Shown: piece by piece, positions 27,221 to 36,109 of the stretch
How positions within the stretch are numbered: the stretch's first letter is position 1
Layout of the letters: each line of letters begins with the position of its first letter
Origin: SZAS-18 sp038322235
GTDB lineage: Bacteria > Verrucomicrobiota > Verrucomicrobiia > Chthoniobacterales > SZAS-18
Length of the DNA: 64,000 bases
Assembly: GCA_038322235.1 (NCBI GenBank)
Contig: JBBQFQ010000024.1
Span: 1 to 64,000, forward strand
Direction of reading: 5' to 3'
The notes under the pieces: generated by a model
Seen by the model: the letters and a program-made list of their open reading frames with translations, nothing else
Databases searched by the model: none
What the model was told of the DNA's origin: nothing
Program-made: the position numbers and the translations under genes

Positions 27221-27489
27221 TTTGCGGCGCCGAGCAGGGCGGTCTCCACGTCGCCGGGGAAACCCGTGATCCCGACCGTCTTCTGCCGGGACTTCCCCCC
27301 GCGAACGAGGGTGATCGCGCCGCGCGTGAGGCCGAGGGTTTCCGCGAGAAAGCGGATCAGTTCTTCATTCGCGCGGCCCTCGACGGCGGGCGCGTGCAAC
27401 TTCAGCTTCACGGCGTCGCCATGCCGGCCGATCACTTCGCTGCGCGGCGCGTTTGGCGTCGTGTGGATCGCAACCATCTGGGTGCTCAT
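27217..27489 (-). CDS. DUF167 (YggU) family protein
   Basis: Product of 90 residues. The family signature appears as VKLKLHAPAVEGRANEELIR (about residues 27-46) followed by FLAETLG, and ITLVRGGKSRQKTVGI (about 59-74). It is a small alpha/beta protein of unknown function found across bacteria, archaea and eukaryotes. It overlaps both neighbours by 4 bp (ATGA), so translation is coupled to the MBL-fold hydrolase upstream and SufE downstream. Confidence 0.9.
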   Translation of the reverse strand: MSTQMVAIHTTPNAPRSEVIGRHGDAVKLKLHAPAVEGRANEELIRFLAETLGLTRGAITLVRGGKSRQKTVGITGFPGDVETALLGAAK

Positions 27490-28532
27490 GCCTCGACCGG
27501 CCCGAACTTCCAGATGCCTTCCGCATCTTCGCTGCGGCCCAGGCGTCCCGTCTGCGCGAGATACTCCACGTGGGACGCGGTCTCGACGAGCGCAAAGGGC
27601 CAGTCGGCCGGCTTCAGGACGGTGAAATCGAAGGCTCCCATCGTGACGTCGAGAACCGTGCTCGCACCGCGCTGCTCGACGATCTGCTGCATCTTCGCCA
27701 GGCGCTCTTCGTGGTGGCCGGCGATGACGCGGGTGCGGTCGGCAAAATCCGTCATGACCCGCCCATGCCCAGGCAGCGCGAGGTGGACGCCGTAATTCCC
27801 CAGTTCCTTCAGCGACGCGAGATAGCGCCCCAGCGGATCGCGCTCGATTCCGGGCCAGAGACCGATGTTTGGGGTGATCTCCGGGAGCACCTGATCGCCG
27901 GCGATCATGAGAGTGGCGTCCTCGGTGTGAAAGAGCAGATGTCCGTCGCTGTGTCCCGGGGTGTGGACGGCAACCCAGTCGCGCCCGCCCATCTGAATCC
28001 GCTCGCCGGCGCTCAGTGGGTGCACAAGTTCCGGATAGGGCTGCACGGCGCGAGCCGTCGCGACCTCCTGGTTGCCCTCGGGCATGGATCGGAACATGTC
28101 GAGAAACTGCTGCGGAGCGCCACAGCGGCGGGCATGCTCACCGAGATCGCGGTCTCGCGTGGGCGACCGGTGGATCCAGATCATCTGCACGATCTCCCAT
28201 TCCCGCGGCGAAAGCCGCACGGGGGCGAGACCGCCGCTCTTCGCCTGCAGCCAGCCGGCGAGCCCAAAATGATCCGGATGGCTGTGCGTCAGCACGATCT
28301 GGCGGAGGTGCGCGAAATCCAGCCCCAGCTCCGGCACGGCGGCCTCCCAAGCCGCGGTGCCCCGCGGAGTGTTCATCCCGGTGTCGAGCGCCGTCCAACC
28401 GGGGCCGTCCGCATCGCGCAACAAATAGCAATTCACGGCGCCCAGCGCCGTGAACGGCACGGGCACCGAAAGTCGCCAGATCCGGGGCGCGACCTCCGCC
28501 AGCGGGAGGGTGGCCGCATTAGTTAAGGACAT
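27486..28532 (-). CDS. MBL-fold metallo-hydrolase with C-terminal winged helix
   Basis: Product of 348 residues from the ATG at 28532. The metallo-beta-lactamase motif LTHSHPDHFGLAGWL (about residues 85-99) provides the H-x-H-x-D-H zinc ligands. HTPGHSDGHLLF (about 197-208) supplies the next His, and LPGHGRVMTDF another. The C-terminal 85 residues or so (HHEERLAKMQQIVEQRGAST onward, with EYLAQTGRLGR) resemble the winged-helix BLACT-type domain of beta-lactamase-like hydrolases. The substrate is unknown; thioesterase or glyoxalase-like activity is possible. First gene of the overlapping operon with DUF167 and sufE. The open frame extends far upstream, antisense to the next gene, and is not used. 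Confidence 0.85.
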   Translation of the reverse strand: MSLTNAATLPLAEVAPRIWRLSVPVPFTALGAVNCYLLRDADGPGWTALDTGMNTPRGTAAWEAAVPELGLDFAHLRQIVLTHSHPDHFGLAGWLQAKSGGLAPVRLSPREWEIVQMIWIHRSPTRDRDLGEHARRCGAPQQFLDMFRSMPEGNQEVATARAVQPYPELVHPLSAGERIQMGGRDWVAVHTPGHSDGHLLFHTEDATLMIAGDQVLPEITPNIGLWPGIERDPLGRYLASLKELGNYGVHLALPGHGRVMTDFADRTRVIAGHHEERLAKMQQIVEQRGASTVLDVTMGAFDFTVLKPADWPFALVETASHVEYLAQTGRLGRSEDAEGIWKFGPVEA

Positions 28533-28607
28533 TAAGCAATCACGGCGCGAATGCCCTCGCTGTCGAGGCTTGTCCTGCGGTCTCCGACGTCTCAAGATCC
28601 ACGATCC

Positions 28608-29888
28608 ATGCGAATTTTTCCCGCTCTCCTCGCCGTCCTCACCCTCGCCGGACCAGCTTCCGCGCGCACCCTCGTTCATGCCGGCGTGCTCATCGACGGC
28701 GCCTCCGATCAGCCACGGAAGGAAGTCACCATCGTGATCGACGAGGGCCGCATCGTTGACGTGGCCAGCGGCTACCAGACGCCAGGCGCGGGCGACACCG
28801 TCATCGATCTGAAGAAGGCCACGGTGCTGCCCGGCTTGATCGACATGCACGTGCATCTCTCGGGGCAGAGCGGACCGCAGTCGTATCTCGATCGATTCAC
28901 CCTGGGCACGGCGGACGTCGCCTACCAGACCGCGAACTACGCGCGCATCACCCTCCAGGCTGGCTTCACGAGCGTCCGGGATCTCGGCGATGGCAGCGGC
29001 ACCGTCGTGGCGCTCCGCAAGGCCATCGCCGCGGGGATCGCGACGGGCCCGCGCATCTTTGCCGCGGGCAAGTCCATCGCGACGACGGGAGGCCACGCCG
29101 ATCCGTCCAACGGGGCCGGGGGGCGCTTCTCGTTCGATGCCGGCCCCGAGATGGGCGTGATCAACGGCCCGGACGATGCCCGCAAGGCAGTCCGGACCCG
29201 CTATAAGGAAGGCTCCGATTTGATCAAGATCACCGCCACCGGCGGGGTGCTCAGCATGGCCGTGAGCAGCCAGAACCCCCAGTTCCAGGACGACGAGTTG
29301 AAGGCCATCGTCGAGACCGCGCGCGACTACGGCTTTCGCGTCGCGGTGCACGCCCACGGCGCGGAAGGGATGAAGCGGGCGATCCGCGCGGGAGTCGACT
29401 CCATCGAGCACGGCACGTTCATGGACGACGAAGTCATCGCGCTGATGAAGCAGAAGGGCACGTGGTACGTCCCCACGATCCTCGCCGGCAAGTTCGTCGC
29501 CGAAAAGGCGAAGCAGGCGGGATACTTCCCGGCCGTCGTGCGACCCAAGGCGGCGGCCGTCGGACCGAAAATTCAGGAAACCTTTGCGAAGGCGTACAAG
29601 GCCGGGGTCAAGATCGCGTTCGGGACGGACACTGGCGTGTCCGCCCACGGGGATAACGCCCAGGAATTCGCCTACATGGTGGAGGCGGGAATGCCGCCCA
29701 TGGCGGCGATCCAGACCGCCACCCGGAATGCCTCCCAACTGCTCGGCGCCGACAAGGATCTCGGCACGATCGAGAAGGGCAAGTTCGCCGATCTCATCGC
29801 CGTGACCGGCGATCCGCTCGCCGACATCAAGCTCCTCCAGCACGTCAGCTTCGTGATGAAGGGCGGCGCCGTCGTGAAGGCGCCCTGA
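28608..29888 (+). CDS. Secreted metal-dependent amidohydrolase
   Basis: Product of 426 residues from the ATG at 28608, which opens a signal peptide (IFPALLAVLTLAGPASA). TIM-barrel amidohydrolase motifs: VLPGLIDMHVHL (about residues 74-85) with the two metal-binding His, LIKITATGGVLSMAVSS (about 205-221) with the bridging Lys, VAVHAHGAEGMKRAIRAGVD split at about 245-264 plus SIEHGT with further His, and IAFGTDTGVSAHGDN with the catalytic Asp. It belongs to the Xaa-Pro dipeptidase / imidazolonepropionase-like branch, whose exported members cleave dipeptides or cyclic amides. Divergent from the MBL-fold gene (75 bp between starts). Confidence 0.88.
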   Translation: MRIFPALLAVLTLAGPASARTLVHAGVLIDGASDQPRKEVTIVIDEGRIVDVASGYQTPGAGDTVIDLKKATVLPGLIDMHVHLSGQSGPQSYLDRFTLGTADVAYQTANYARITLQAGFTSVRDLGDGSGTVVALRKAIAAGIATGPRIFAAGKSIATTGGHADPSNGAGGRFSFDAGPEMGVINGPDDARKAVRTRYKEGSDLIKITATGGVLSMAVSSQNPQFQDDELKAIVETARDYGFRVAVHAHGAEGMKRAIRAGVDSIEHGTFMDDEVIALMKQKGTWYVPTILAGKFVAEKAKQAGYFPAVVRPKAAAVGPKIQETFAKAYKAGVKIAFGTDTGVSAHGDNAQEFAYMVEAGMPPMAAIQTATRNASQLLGADKDLGTIEKGKFADLIAVTGDPLADIKLLQHVSFVMKGGAVVKAP

Positions 29889-29938
29889 CGCTCGCAACGC
29901 CCCCTTGGCAATGTCGCCGCACCCGCTAACCTGCGCGG

Positions 29939-30589
29939 GTGATTCGCTGGCAGACCATTTACGAAGCGCGCTGGATCCTTGCGGTCCTGCTCGTCCCGCT
30001 CCTCGCCGGACTTTACTGGCGCCACGCCTGGTATGGGATCTCTCTCCTGATCCTCACTCTCGGCCTGGCCCTGTTCGTCTTTTATTTCTTCCGGGACCCG
30101 GATCGGGTCCCGCCGACGGATGACGCCCTCGTGATCGCCGCGGCGGACGGGCTCGTCGCCGACATCAAGGAACTCGAGGAACCCGAAGTCACGAAGAAGC
30201 CGTCCGTACGAATCGGCATCTTTCTCTCGGTCTTTGATGTCCACACCAACAAGGCGCCCGTCGCGGGCAAGGTGATGCACAGCCAGCGGCACGAAGGACA
30301 TTTCTACGACGCTCGCGATCCCAAGGCTTCCGAGCTGAACGAATGCTGGACGTGGGGTTTCGACAATCCCCGGGCGGGCATCGTGGTCGTGCGACAGATC
30401 ACGGGCCTGATCGCCCGCCGGATCGTGCCCTGGGCGAAGGTCGGCGACTCCCTCGCGAAGGGGGAACGCTTCGGGATGATCCGCTTCGGATCCCGCACCG
30501 AGATCTACCTCCCTCCCGGCACCGAGTTGCTCGTGAAGGTGGGCGACCGCGTGAAAGGCGGCGAGACGGTCGTCGCGCGGCTGAAATAG
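29939..30589 (+). CDS. psd: Phosphatidylserine decarboxylase proenzyme (short type)
   Basis: Product of 216 residues from a GTG start. Two membrane helices at the N-terminus (about residues 12-50), then FLSVFDVHTNKAPVAGKVM (about 95-113) and QITGLIARRIVPW (about 153-165). The self-cleavage site is Gly184-Ser185 in MIRFGSRTEIYLP, where Ser becomes the pyruvoyl cofactor. It converts phosphatidylserine to phosphatidylethanolamine. This is the short archaetidylserine-decarboxylase-like form. The psd-pssA order, with 48 bp between, makes both steps of phosphatidylethanolamine synthesis one unit. Confidence 0.93.
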   Translation: MIRWQTIYEARWILAVLLVPLLAGLYWRHAWYGISLLILTLGLALFVFYFFRDPDRVPPTDDALVIAAADGLVADIKELEEPEVTKKPSVRIGIFLSVFDVHTNKAPVAGKVMHSQRHEGHFYDARDPKASELNECWTWGFDNPRAGIVVVRQITGLIARRIVPWAKVGDSLAKGERFGMIRFGSRTEIYLPPGTELLVKVGDRVKGGETVVARLK

Positions 30590-30637
30590 CGCGGCTGGCG
30601 TGAAGCCCATCGTCTCCGTCGAAATGACCATCCCCCG

Positions 30638-31504
30638 GTGAAAGACCCCAACGACCCCAAGATTTATCTCCTGCCGAATCTGATGACGGCGGGGAACCTT
30701 TTCTGTGGGTTCGCCGCGACGCTCCGCATTCTTGAAGGAACCGTCCTGCGCGCAAACGAGGTCGGGGGGATCAATCGCTTCCGCGAAGCGATCATTCTCA
30801 TCCTCGCCGCCTGCATTTTTGACATGCTGGACGGCCGCCTCGCCCGACTCGGCGGCCACGAAAGCCCGTTCGGTCGCGAATTCGATTCCCTCGCGGACAT
30901 CGTCTCCTTTGGCATCGCACCTGCCCTCATGGTGCACGAGATCGTCCTGCAGGATCTTGATGACCGTTGGAGCCTGATCATCGCATTCGTCTACCTCTGT
31001 TGCGGCGCGATGCGGCTCGCGCGCTTCAATTGCATCGCCGCCGCGCCCCCGAGCGCTGCGCCGGATGGAAACAAATCATTCAAAGGTCTGCCGATCCCCG
31101 CCGCCGCGGGGATGATTGCCTCGCTCACGTTGTTCATGCTCTGGCTGGAGGAAGGCGAGCGGACGATTGGCCGGTGGCGCTGGGGCCTGCCCATCCTGAT
31201 GCTCTTCCTTTCGTGGATGATGTTCTCCGGTTTCCGCTACCCCAGCTTCAAGGTCATCAACTGGCGCACGAAGCGGACGATCCCGGCCTTCATTTTCATC
31301 ATCCTCCTTCTGGTGCTGACGCTTCAGAACTACCAGTGGATGCCGTTCGTTCTCTTTATGAGCTACCTGCTCTACGGATTCCTGCGCCCCTGGCTGTCGC
31401 GGAACTGGCGGCGCGAGATCGAAGAGACGATCGAGGGCGAAGAGGACGACGAAGGCGACGAAGGCGACGAGCCGAAGCCAGCGCCCGCCCCAACGCCGAA
31501 GTAG
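30638..31504 (+). CDS. pssA: CDP-diacylglycerol-serine O-phosphatidyltransferase
   Basis: Product of 288 residues from a GTG start. The CDP-alcohol phosphotransferase signature D-G-x2-A-R-x8-G-x3-D-x3-D is intact in DMLDGRLARLGGHESPFGRE followed by FDSLADIVSFG (about residues 62-92). Eight or so hydrophobic segments place it in the inner membrane. It makes phosphatidylserine from CDP-diacylglycerol and serine, feeding psd upstream. The C-terminal tail (about 260-288) is very acidic, EGEEDDEGDEGDE, then Pro/Ala-rich; this is unusual for the family. Confidence 0.93.
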   Translation: MKDPNDPKIYLLPNLMTAGNLFCGFAATLRILEGTVLRANEVGGINRFREAIILILAACIFDMLDGRLARLGGHESPFGREFDSLADIVSFGIAPALMVHEIVLQDLDDRWSLIIAFVYLCCGAMRLARFNCIAAAPPSAAPDGNKSFKGLPIPAAAGMIASLTLFMLWLEEGERTIGRWRWGLPILMLFLSWMMFSGFRYPSFKVINWRTKRTIPAFIFIILLLVLTLQNYQWMPFVLFMSYLLYGFLRPWLSRNWRREIEETIEGEEDDEGDEGDEPKPAPAPTPK

Positions 31505-31552
31505 CATCCGGCAACCTGTCGGAACGGCTCAATCCGCACGAGACAACGGGCC

Positions 31553-32728
31553 GTGTCCGACTTTCACCAGCACGGATCCATCACGACGCTGCATCGGCTG
31601 GCCGATTCCCAATGGGAGACGGCCGAACCGATGTTGCTGATGAGTGCTTCGCACCGGCACATCGCGCTGGTGCTGCCGTGCCATGCCGATGACTTCGTGC
31701 GCCCGGCCCTGCGGAAGATCCGGCGCGAACTCGAGGACGCGGCATGGCTGCGGAACGCGTTTCTCGTCTGGAACGGCATCCCGCAACCGGGCGGAAACCC
31801 CGCTGAGGCCGGTCTCGGCGGCATCACCGCGGTGCGCTCGGACGGCGACGCCGCGCGCCAGTTCGGCGAGGGGCTTCGCGACCGCGGTCTCATCCCGCCC
31901 GCGCTTGCCCAGCCCTCGAAGGGCTGGAACGTCTGGCTCGGACTCGGGCTCGCACTCGCGGCTGGGGCCGATGTCATCGCCGTCCACGACGCCGATATCG
32001 CAAGCTACCGCCGCGAGATGCTGGGCCGGTTGTGCCTGCCCGTCGCGCACACGGGGATGCAGTACGCCTTCGCAAAGGGCTACTATCGCCGGGTGACGGA
32101 GGGCGTGATGTTCGGCCGGGTGACGCGGCTGTTCGTCGCACCGCTCGTACGAGCCTGCATCCGGGTCTGCGGCCACCATCCGCTCCTCGACCACATTGCG
32201 GCGTTTCGCTATCCGCTCGCCGGCGAATGCGCACTCGACGCGGCGACGGCCGCGGACCTGCCGCTCGCGCCGGGTTGGGGCCTGGAAATCGCGATGCTCT
32301 GCGAAACCCACGCGCGCCTGCCGGGCTCGCGGGTCTGCCAGGTCGAACTCGGCCCAAACTACGAGCACAAACACCGACCGCTCGCCGGCGAAGCCGGGGG
32401 CTTGGTCGGGATGGCAGGGGAAATCGCCCGGACCTTTCTCGCCGGACTGCACGCGGAGGGCATCAGCCTCGATCCCGCGACCCGCGAAGCGTTGCTCAGC
32501 ACCTTTGAACGCACGAGCGCGGAAGCGGTGCAACGCCACGCCCATGACGCCCTGCTCAACGGCCTCGATCACGACGAGGCCGGCGAGGCGGACGCGACGG
32601 TGGCCTTCGGCGAGGCATTGCGAAAAGCGCTCGAGACGGCGGCCGAGCCCCCGTCGCTCCTTCCCGCCTGGAAGCGCGTCCTGGCGCGCTGGCCGGAGGC
32701 CTTCGAGGTGCTGCGGGGCTTGCGCTGA
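31553..32728 (+). CDS. Glucosyl-3-phosphoglycerate synthase-like glycosyltransferase
   Basis: Product of 391 residues from a GTG start. The N-terminal SDFHQHGSITTLHRL resembles the opening of GpgS/GT81 enzymes. AVHDADIASYRREMLGRLCL (about residues 142-161) carries the D-A-D nucleotide-sugar/metal motif, followed by YAFAKGYYRRV and FRYPLAGECALD. GWGLEIAMLCE and YEHKHRPL (about 281-288) complete the family pattern. Family enzymes transfer glucose or mannose to 3-phosphoglycerate, the first step toward glucosylglycerate-type solutes or lipid-linked polymers. The phosphatase partner is not next to it. It lies 48 bp after pssA, possibly in the same operon. Confidence 0.8.
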   Translation: MSDFHQHGSITTLHRLADSQWETAEPMLLMSASHRHIALVLPCHADDFVRPALRKIRRELEDAAWLRNAFLVWNGIPQPGGNPAEAGLGGITAVRSDGDAARQFGEGLRDRGLIPPALAQPSKGWNVWLGLGLALAAGADVIAVHDADIASYRREMLGRLCLPVAHTGMQYAFAKGYYRRVTEGVMFGRVTRLFVAPLVRACIRVCGHHPLLDHIAAFRYPLAGECALDAATAADLPLAPGWGLEIAMLCETHARLPGSRVCQVELGPNYEHKHRPLAGEAGGLVGMAGEIARTFLAGLHAEGISLDPATREALLSTFERTSAEAVQRHAHDALLNGLDHDEAGEADATVAFGEALRKALETAAEPPSLLPAWKRVLARWPEAFEVLRGLR

Positions 32729-32743
32729 CGAAGCCTCCTCAGA

Positions 32744-34429
32744 TCACTCGTGGCGGCGAAGCGGAAAGACGCGTCGGCCGGCCGCGTCGACTGCCAGCGC
32801 TTCGATCTTCTCCTCCCCGTCCATTCGCGGCGTCGGAATTTCCGCGGCAAAACCCGAAAGCAGCAGGTCGTCACTCCGCAGTTCCTTCGCGACGTCCGGA
32901 CGCGCCACGCTGGGCCGGACCGCGGCAAGCACCCGCGCCACCCCGGCCGGCGAGCGGGCGACGACGACGACGAAGTCGGCGGGAGTTTTCGTCGCGGGAC
33001 GCATCGCCCAGCCAGAAAACCGGGTTCGGTCGCCCGGGCGTGTCTCCCACGAAAACCAACCGGCGTCCGCCGGCGGCGGCGAGATCAGCGCCTCAGGCAG
33101 CCAGCTCTCCACGGCGGGCGTCCGCATCCAGTGCACCCGACGGAAAAGCCGGGCGCGCCGAACCAGCTTCGCCGGGTCGGGGTGCATCCGGGCAAAGCCC
33201 GGGCTCTCCGGCGCAAACTCCAGCAGATCGAGCGTCAGCCGGTCCTGCTCGCGCTGGTCGCGGTGCTTCTGCATCAAGCCGACGCCCCCAACCCAGACGG
33301 GCAGAGCCAACGCCAGCACCGCCCCCAGCACCGGCCGGGCCACGGCAGGCGCCCGCTGCAAGAGAAAGCCCAGCACACCGAGCGTTCCCCAGAGCGCGAA
33401 AGTGACATAGCGGCTCGGAGTCGCATTCTCGATGCCAAACCCGAGCCGGCCGAGCGAGGTGAGCATTCCGGAAATCAAGGCGTAGGCCAGGAGCGTGAGC
33501 CAGAGTCGTTCCGCGCGGGAAAGGCGCGACAGCCGGAAAAGCGACGTTCCAAGCACCATGACGGCGGCAAGCGCGAGGATCACTCCGAGCGCCTGAGACG
33601 CACCGAGCGGGGCGAGCAGTTCGCGTCGATACGTCAGCGGAGCGCCCAGCCAAGCCACGAAAAATGCGGCCAGCTCCCGCGGCGCGCCGAGCGCGGAAAG
33701 CGCCTCGGGGTGGCCATCGGGTCGAACCAGTCCCTGGAAATACCACCAGATGGTGGCACTGCCTGCGACCGCGTACGCGGCGAAGCTCGCCAGCGTCTGG
33801 CGATCGACGTTCCGGGCGACGAGACGAGGCCAGAGCGGGCAGATCAGCAGCCACACCAGCAGGCCATTCGCGAAGGTGAAGGTCGCGACGAGCGCCAGGG
33901 ACGCGCACAGCGCACACTGCCCCCGCAGGTCGGCCACCAGCTCCGGGACGCGCAGACCGAGCACGATCGCGAGCGGCGGTACCCACACGATGAACTGAAT
34001 CCCCCAAAGCTGATTCTCGGCCTGGGCGGGCGAAAAAAGCAGCGCCGCGGCCGCGAGGCCAAAGGCGGCCTGTTGCCAGCGGGGCCCGGCAACTTCGCGA
34101 CGGAGGAGCAGGAAAATGCCGGCCGCGATGGCCCAGGAAAGGTACATCCACGGCTTCACCGTCCACCCCGTCGTGAGCGCCTGGGCGAGAAAGAGCAAAC
34201 GCGGCACCGCCTTCCGACTGTCGCCATGCTGGAAGAACCAGTCCCGCCAGTTCCCGATTCCTTCGAGCCGGCGCTCGAAGAAATTCCCCGGCGTATCCCA
34301 TTCATCCCAATACGGGACCTCGACGCCAAAATGCGCGACCAGCCAGAGCGAGAGCAACGCGAGCGGCGCACCCGCGAGCAGCCAGACCCGGAAAGAGGGT
34401 GGGTTAAAGGACGGCGAAGCCGGGGACAT
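32744..34429 (-). CDS. Polytopic membrane protein, candidate GT-C glycosyltransferase (paralogue 2)
   Basis: Product of 561 residues with about ten or eleven hydrophobic segments up to about residue 385, then a soluble C-terminal domain of about 170 residues. Right after the first helix comes VEVPYWDEWDTPG (Asp42, Glu43, Asp45), where GT-C transferases carry their acidic catalytic motif in the first external loop. It is clearly homologous to the gene just upstream: both contain FSPAQAE, LWGxQF, LLAYxLISGxLTxLGRxG, SRYxxFAxW and LPVWVGGxGLM. No family name is known to me. Likely role: transfer of a sugar from a polyprenyl-phosphate donor outside the inner membrane; this is inference. It is the last gene of the lolD-ilvE-mcsA-mcsB operon. 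Confidence 0.65.
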   Translation of the reverse strand: MSPASPSFNPPSFRVWLLAGAPLALLSLWLVAHFGVEVPYWDEWDTPGNFFERRLEGIGNWRDWFFQHGDSRKAVPRLLFLAQALTTGWTVKPWMYLSWAIAAGIFLLLRREVAGPRWQQAAFGLAAAALLFSPAQAENQLWGIQFIVWVPPLAIVLGLRVPELVADLRGQCALCASLALVATFTFANGLLVWLLICPLWPRLVARNVDRQTLASFAAYAVAGSATIWWYFQGLVRPDGHPEALSALGAPRELAAFFVAWLGAPLTYRRELLAPLGASQALGVILALAAVMVLGTSLFRLSRLSRAERLWLTLLAYALISGMLTSLGRLGFGIENATPSRYVTFALWGTLGVLGFLLQRAPAVARPVLGAVLALALPVWVGGVGLMQKHRDQREQDRLTLDLLEFAPESPGFARMHPDPAKLVRRARLFRRVHWMRTPAVESWLPEALISPPPADAGWFSWETRPGDRTRFSGWAMRPATKTPADFVVVVARSPAGVARVLAAVRPSVARPDVAKELRSDDLLLSGFAAEIPTPRMDGEEKIEALAVDAAGRRVFPLRRHE

Positions 34430-34435
34430 GCGCAG

Positions 34436-36109
34436 TCAGCGGGTGGAGCCCGGCTCGCGATTCAGACGGAAGAGCCGCCGGGCGGAAAGATCCGCGCCCA
34501 CGACCTCCAATTCATCTCCGGGAAAAAGTTCCGGCGTTGGGAAATGCTCCTCAAAACCGGAATGTAGCGCCGCCGGCGATCGCAGCGCCGCGACGACATC
34601 GGGCCGCGCGCGCTCCACGAGAGCTCCGGTGAGCAGTTCGCGCCGCGCTCCGCGCCGCACAAAAACAAAAATTGCTCCGAGCGGCTCCCGCGAGCGAGGA
34701 TCGGCGGCCCAGCCGACCAGGACCGTTCCGTCCGCAGTTTCCCGCCAGCTGTAAAATCCCCCGTCGCTTGGATTGACCTCCGCCGTCGGAACCCACCCGA
34801 GATCCCACGTTGGGGCCGACCAGCCGCGTTCGAGCAGCCGGGCGTGGCGAAGGCGGACGCGCGCCGGATCGGGATGCAGCGTCGCCAGAGCGGGATCGGC
34901 CGGAGCGAGGGCGGCGAGATCGAGGGCGAACGCCCCAGCAAGGCGCTGGCGCCGCATCTCGCTCATCAGACCGGTGCCGCCGACCCAGACCGGGAGGAGC
35001 AATGCGATCACCCCGCCCGCGAGCACGGGCGCGACGCGAGGAAGGCGCGTGGCACTCCAGCCGAGAATTCCAACGGTGACCCACATCGCAAACGCGGAGT
35101 ACCGCGAAGACGTGGCCAGCTCCAGCCCCAGCCCGGCGCGCCCGAGCGTCGTGAGACCGCCGGAGATCAGCCCATAGGCGAGCAGCGTGAGCCAGAGCCG
35201 CTCGCGCGCGTCGAGACTGCGCCAGCGTCGCGCTCCCGCCCCGAGCGCCAGCGCGGCGCCGGCAAGGATAACTGCGCCCACGGATTCCGCGAGCGGAAGC
35301 GGCGCGATCGCCGCACCGCCGAGCCGCGTCAAAGGCCCGCCCAACCACGCGAGAAAATACGAGGCGGCGATGCCGGGATGCGCGAAAACATATTCCCGCG
35401 TCGGATGTCCCTCCGGATGGACGTAACCGCGAAAGTAGAGCGCAAGAGTCAGCCCGAAGACGACCAGATATCCCGCGGTCAGGATCAAGACCCGGCGCTC
35501 GAGGCGCCGCGCGGCCAGCGCGGGAAAGAACGGACAGATCAACGGCCAGACGACCATCCCGTTCGTAAACGCGAACGTCGCCGTGAGCGCCAGCGCGGCG
35601 CAGAGCAGATACTGCCGGGTCAGGTCCGCCACCTCGTTCTGCACCTGCAGTCCGAGAAGGACGAACAGGACGGGGAGCAGATTCGTGAATTGAAATCCCC
35701 AGAGCATGCTCTCGGCCTGCGCCGGGGAGAAGATCAGCCCCGCGCACGCGACGGCGAGCAAGCCGGCCGGGACCCGACGCCCGGGGACGCCGCGGCGGAG
35801 GGCGGCAAAGACCGCGAGCGAGAGGACCCACGAAAGGACCATGAAAGGCTTCACCTTCCAGCCGAAGACGCCGGCATGAAGCAGCACGATCAACTTCGGC
35901 AGGACCGGACGGCTCTCGTTGTGCTGGCGCCACAATTCCCCCGCCGTGATTTCGCCGCCCGCCGCCTGAAAGAGCATTCGCCCCGGCGTGTCCCATTCAT
36001 CCCAGAACGGTACCTCGACGCCGTAATACCACACGAACCCCAGCGCGAGGAGCGCCGCCGGCGCGCCGAGAAAAAGCCAGCGCGCGCGGGAGAGCCGCGG
36101 CCCGTTCAC
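34436..36109 (-). CDS. Polytopic membrane protein, candidate GT-C glycosyltransferase (paralogue 1)
   Basis: Product of 557 residues, same plan as the next gene: helix at about residues 11-30, loop VEVPFWDEWDTPG (Asp37, Glu38, Asp40), about ten further hydrophobic segments, then a soluble tail from about residue 385 with SWRETADGTVLVGWAADPRS. The tail of each paralogue reads like a beta-rich domain. Its ATG overlaps the mcsB stop by 4 bp, and its stop lies 6 bp before the second paralogue, so all are one transcript. The pair arose by tandem duplication and has diverged considerably. The function is not known; the GT-C assignment rests on topology and the acidic loop motif only. Confidence 0.65.
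   Translation of the reverse strand: MNGPRLSRARWLFLGAPAALLALGFVWYYGVEVPFWDEWDTPGRMLFQAAGGEITAGELWRQHNESRPVLPKLIVLLHAGVFGWKVKPFMVLSWVLSLAVFAALRRGVPGRRVPAGLLAVACAGLIFSPAQAESMLWGFQFTNLLPVLFVLLGLQVQNEVADLTRQYLLCAALALTATFAFTNGMVVWPLICPFFPALAARRLERRVLILTAGYLVVFGLTLALYFRGYVHPEGHPTREYVFAHPGIAASYFLAWLGGPLTRLGGAAIAPLPLAESVGAVILAGAALALGAGARRWRSLDARERLWLTLLAYGLISGGLTTLGRAGLGLELATSSRYSAFAMWVTVGILGWSATRLPRVAPVLAGGVIALLLPVWVGGTGLMSEMRRQRLAGAFALDLAALAPADPALATLHPDPARVRLRHARLLERGWSAPTWDLGWVPTAEVNPSDGGFYSWRETADGTVLVGWAADPRSREPLGAIFVFVRRGARRELLTGALVERARPDVVAALRSPAALHSGFEEHFPTPELFPGDELEVVGADLSARRLFRLNREPGSTR

Noticed and set aside
28533..29897. N-terminal extension of the MBL-fold protein
   Set aside because: It is antisense to the amidohydrolase gene, which has a full set of catalytic motifs.
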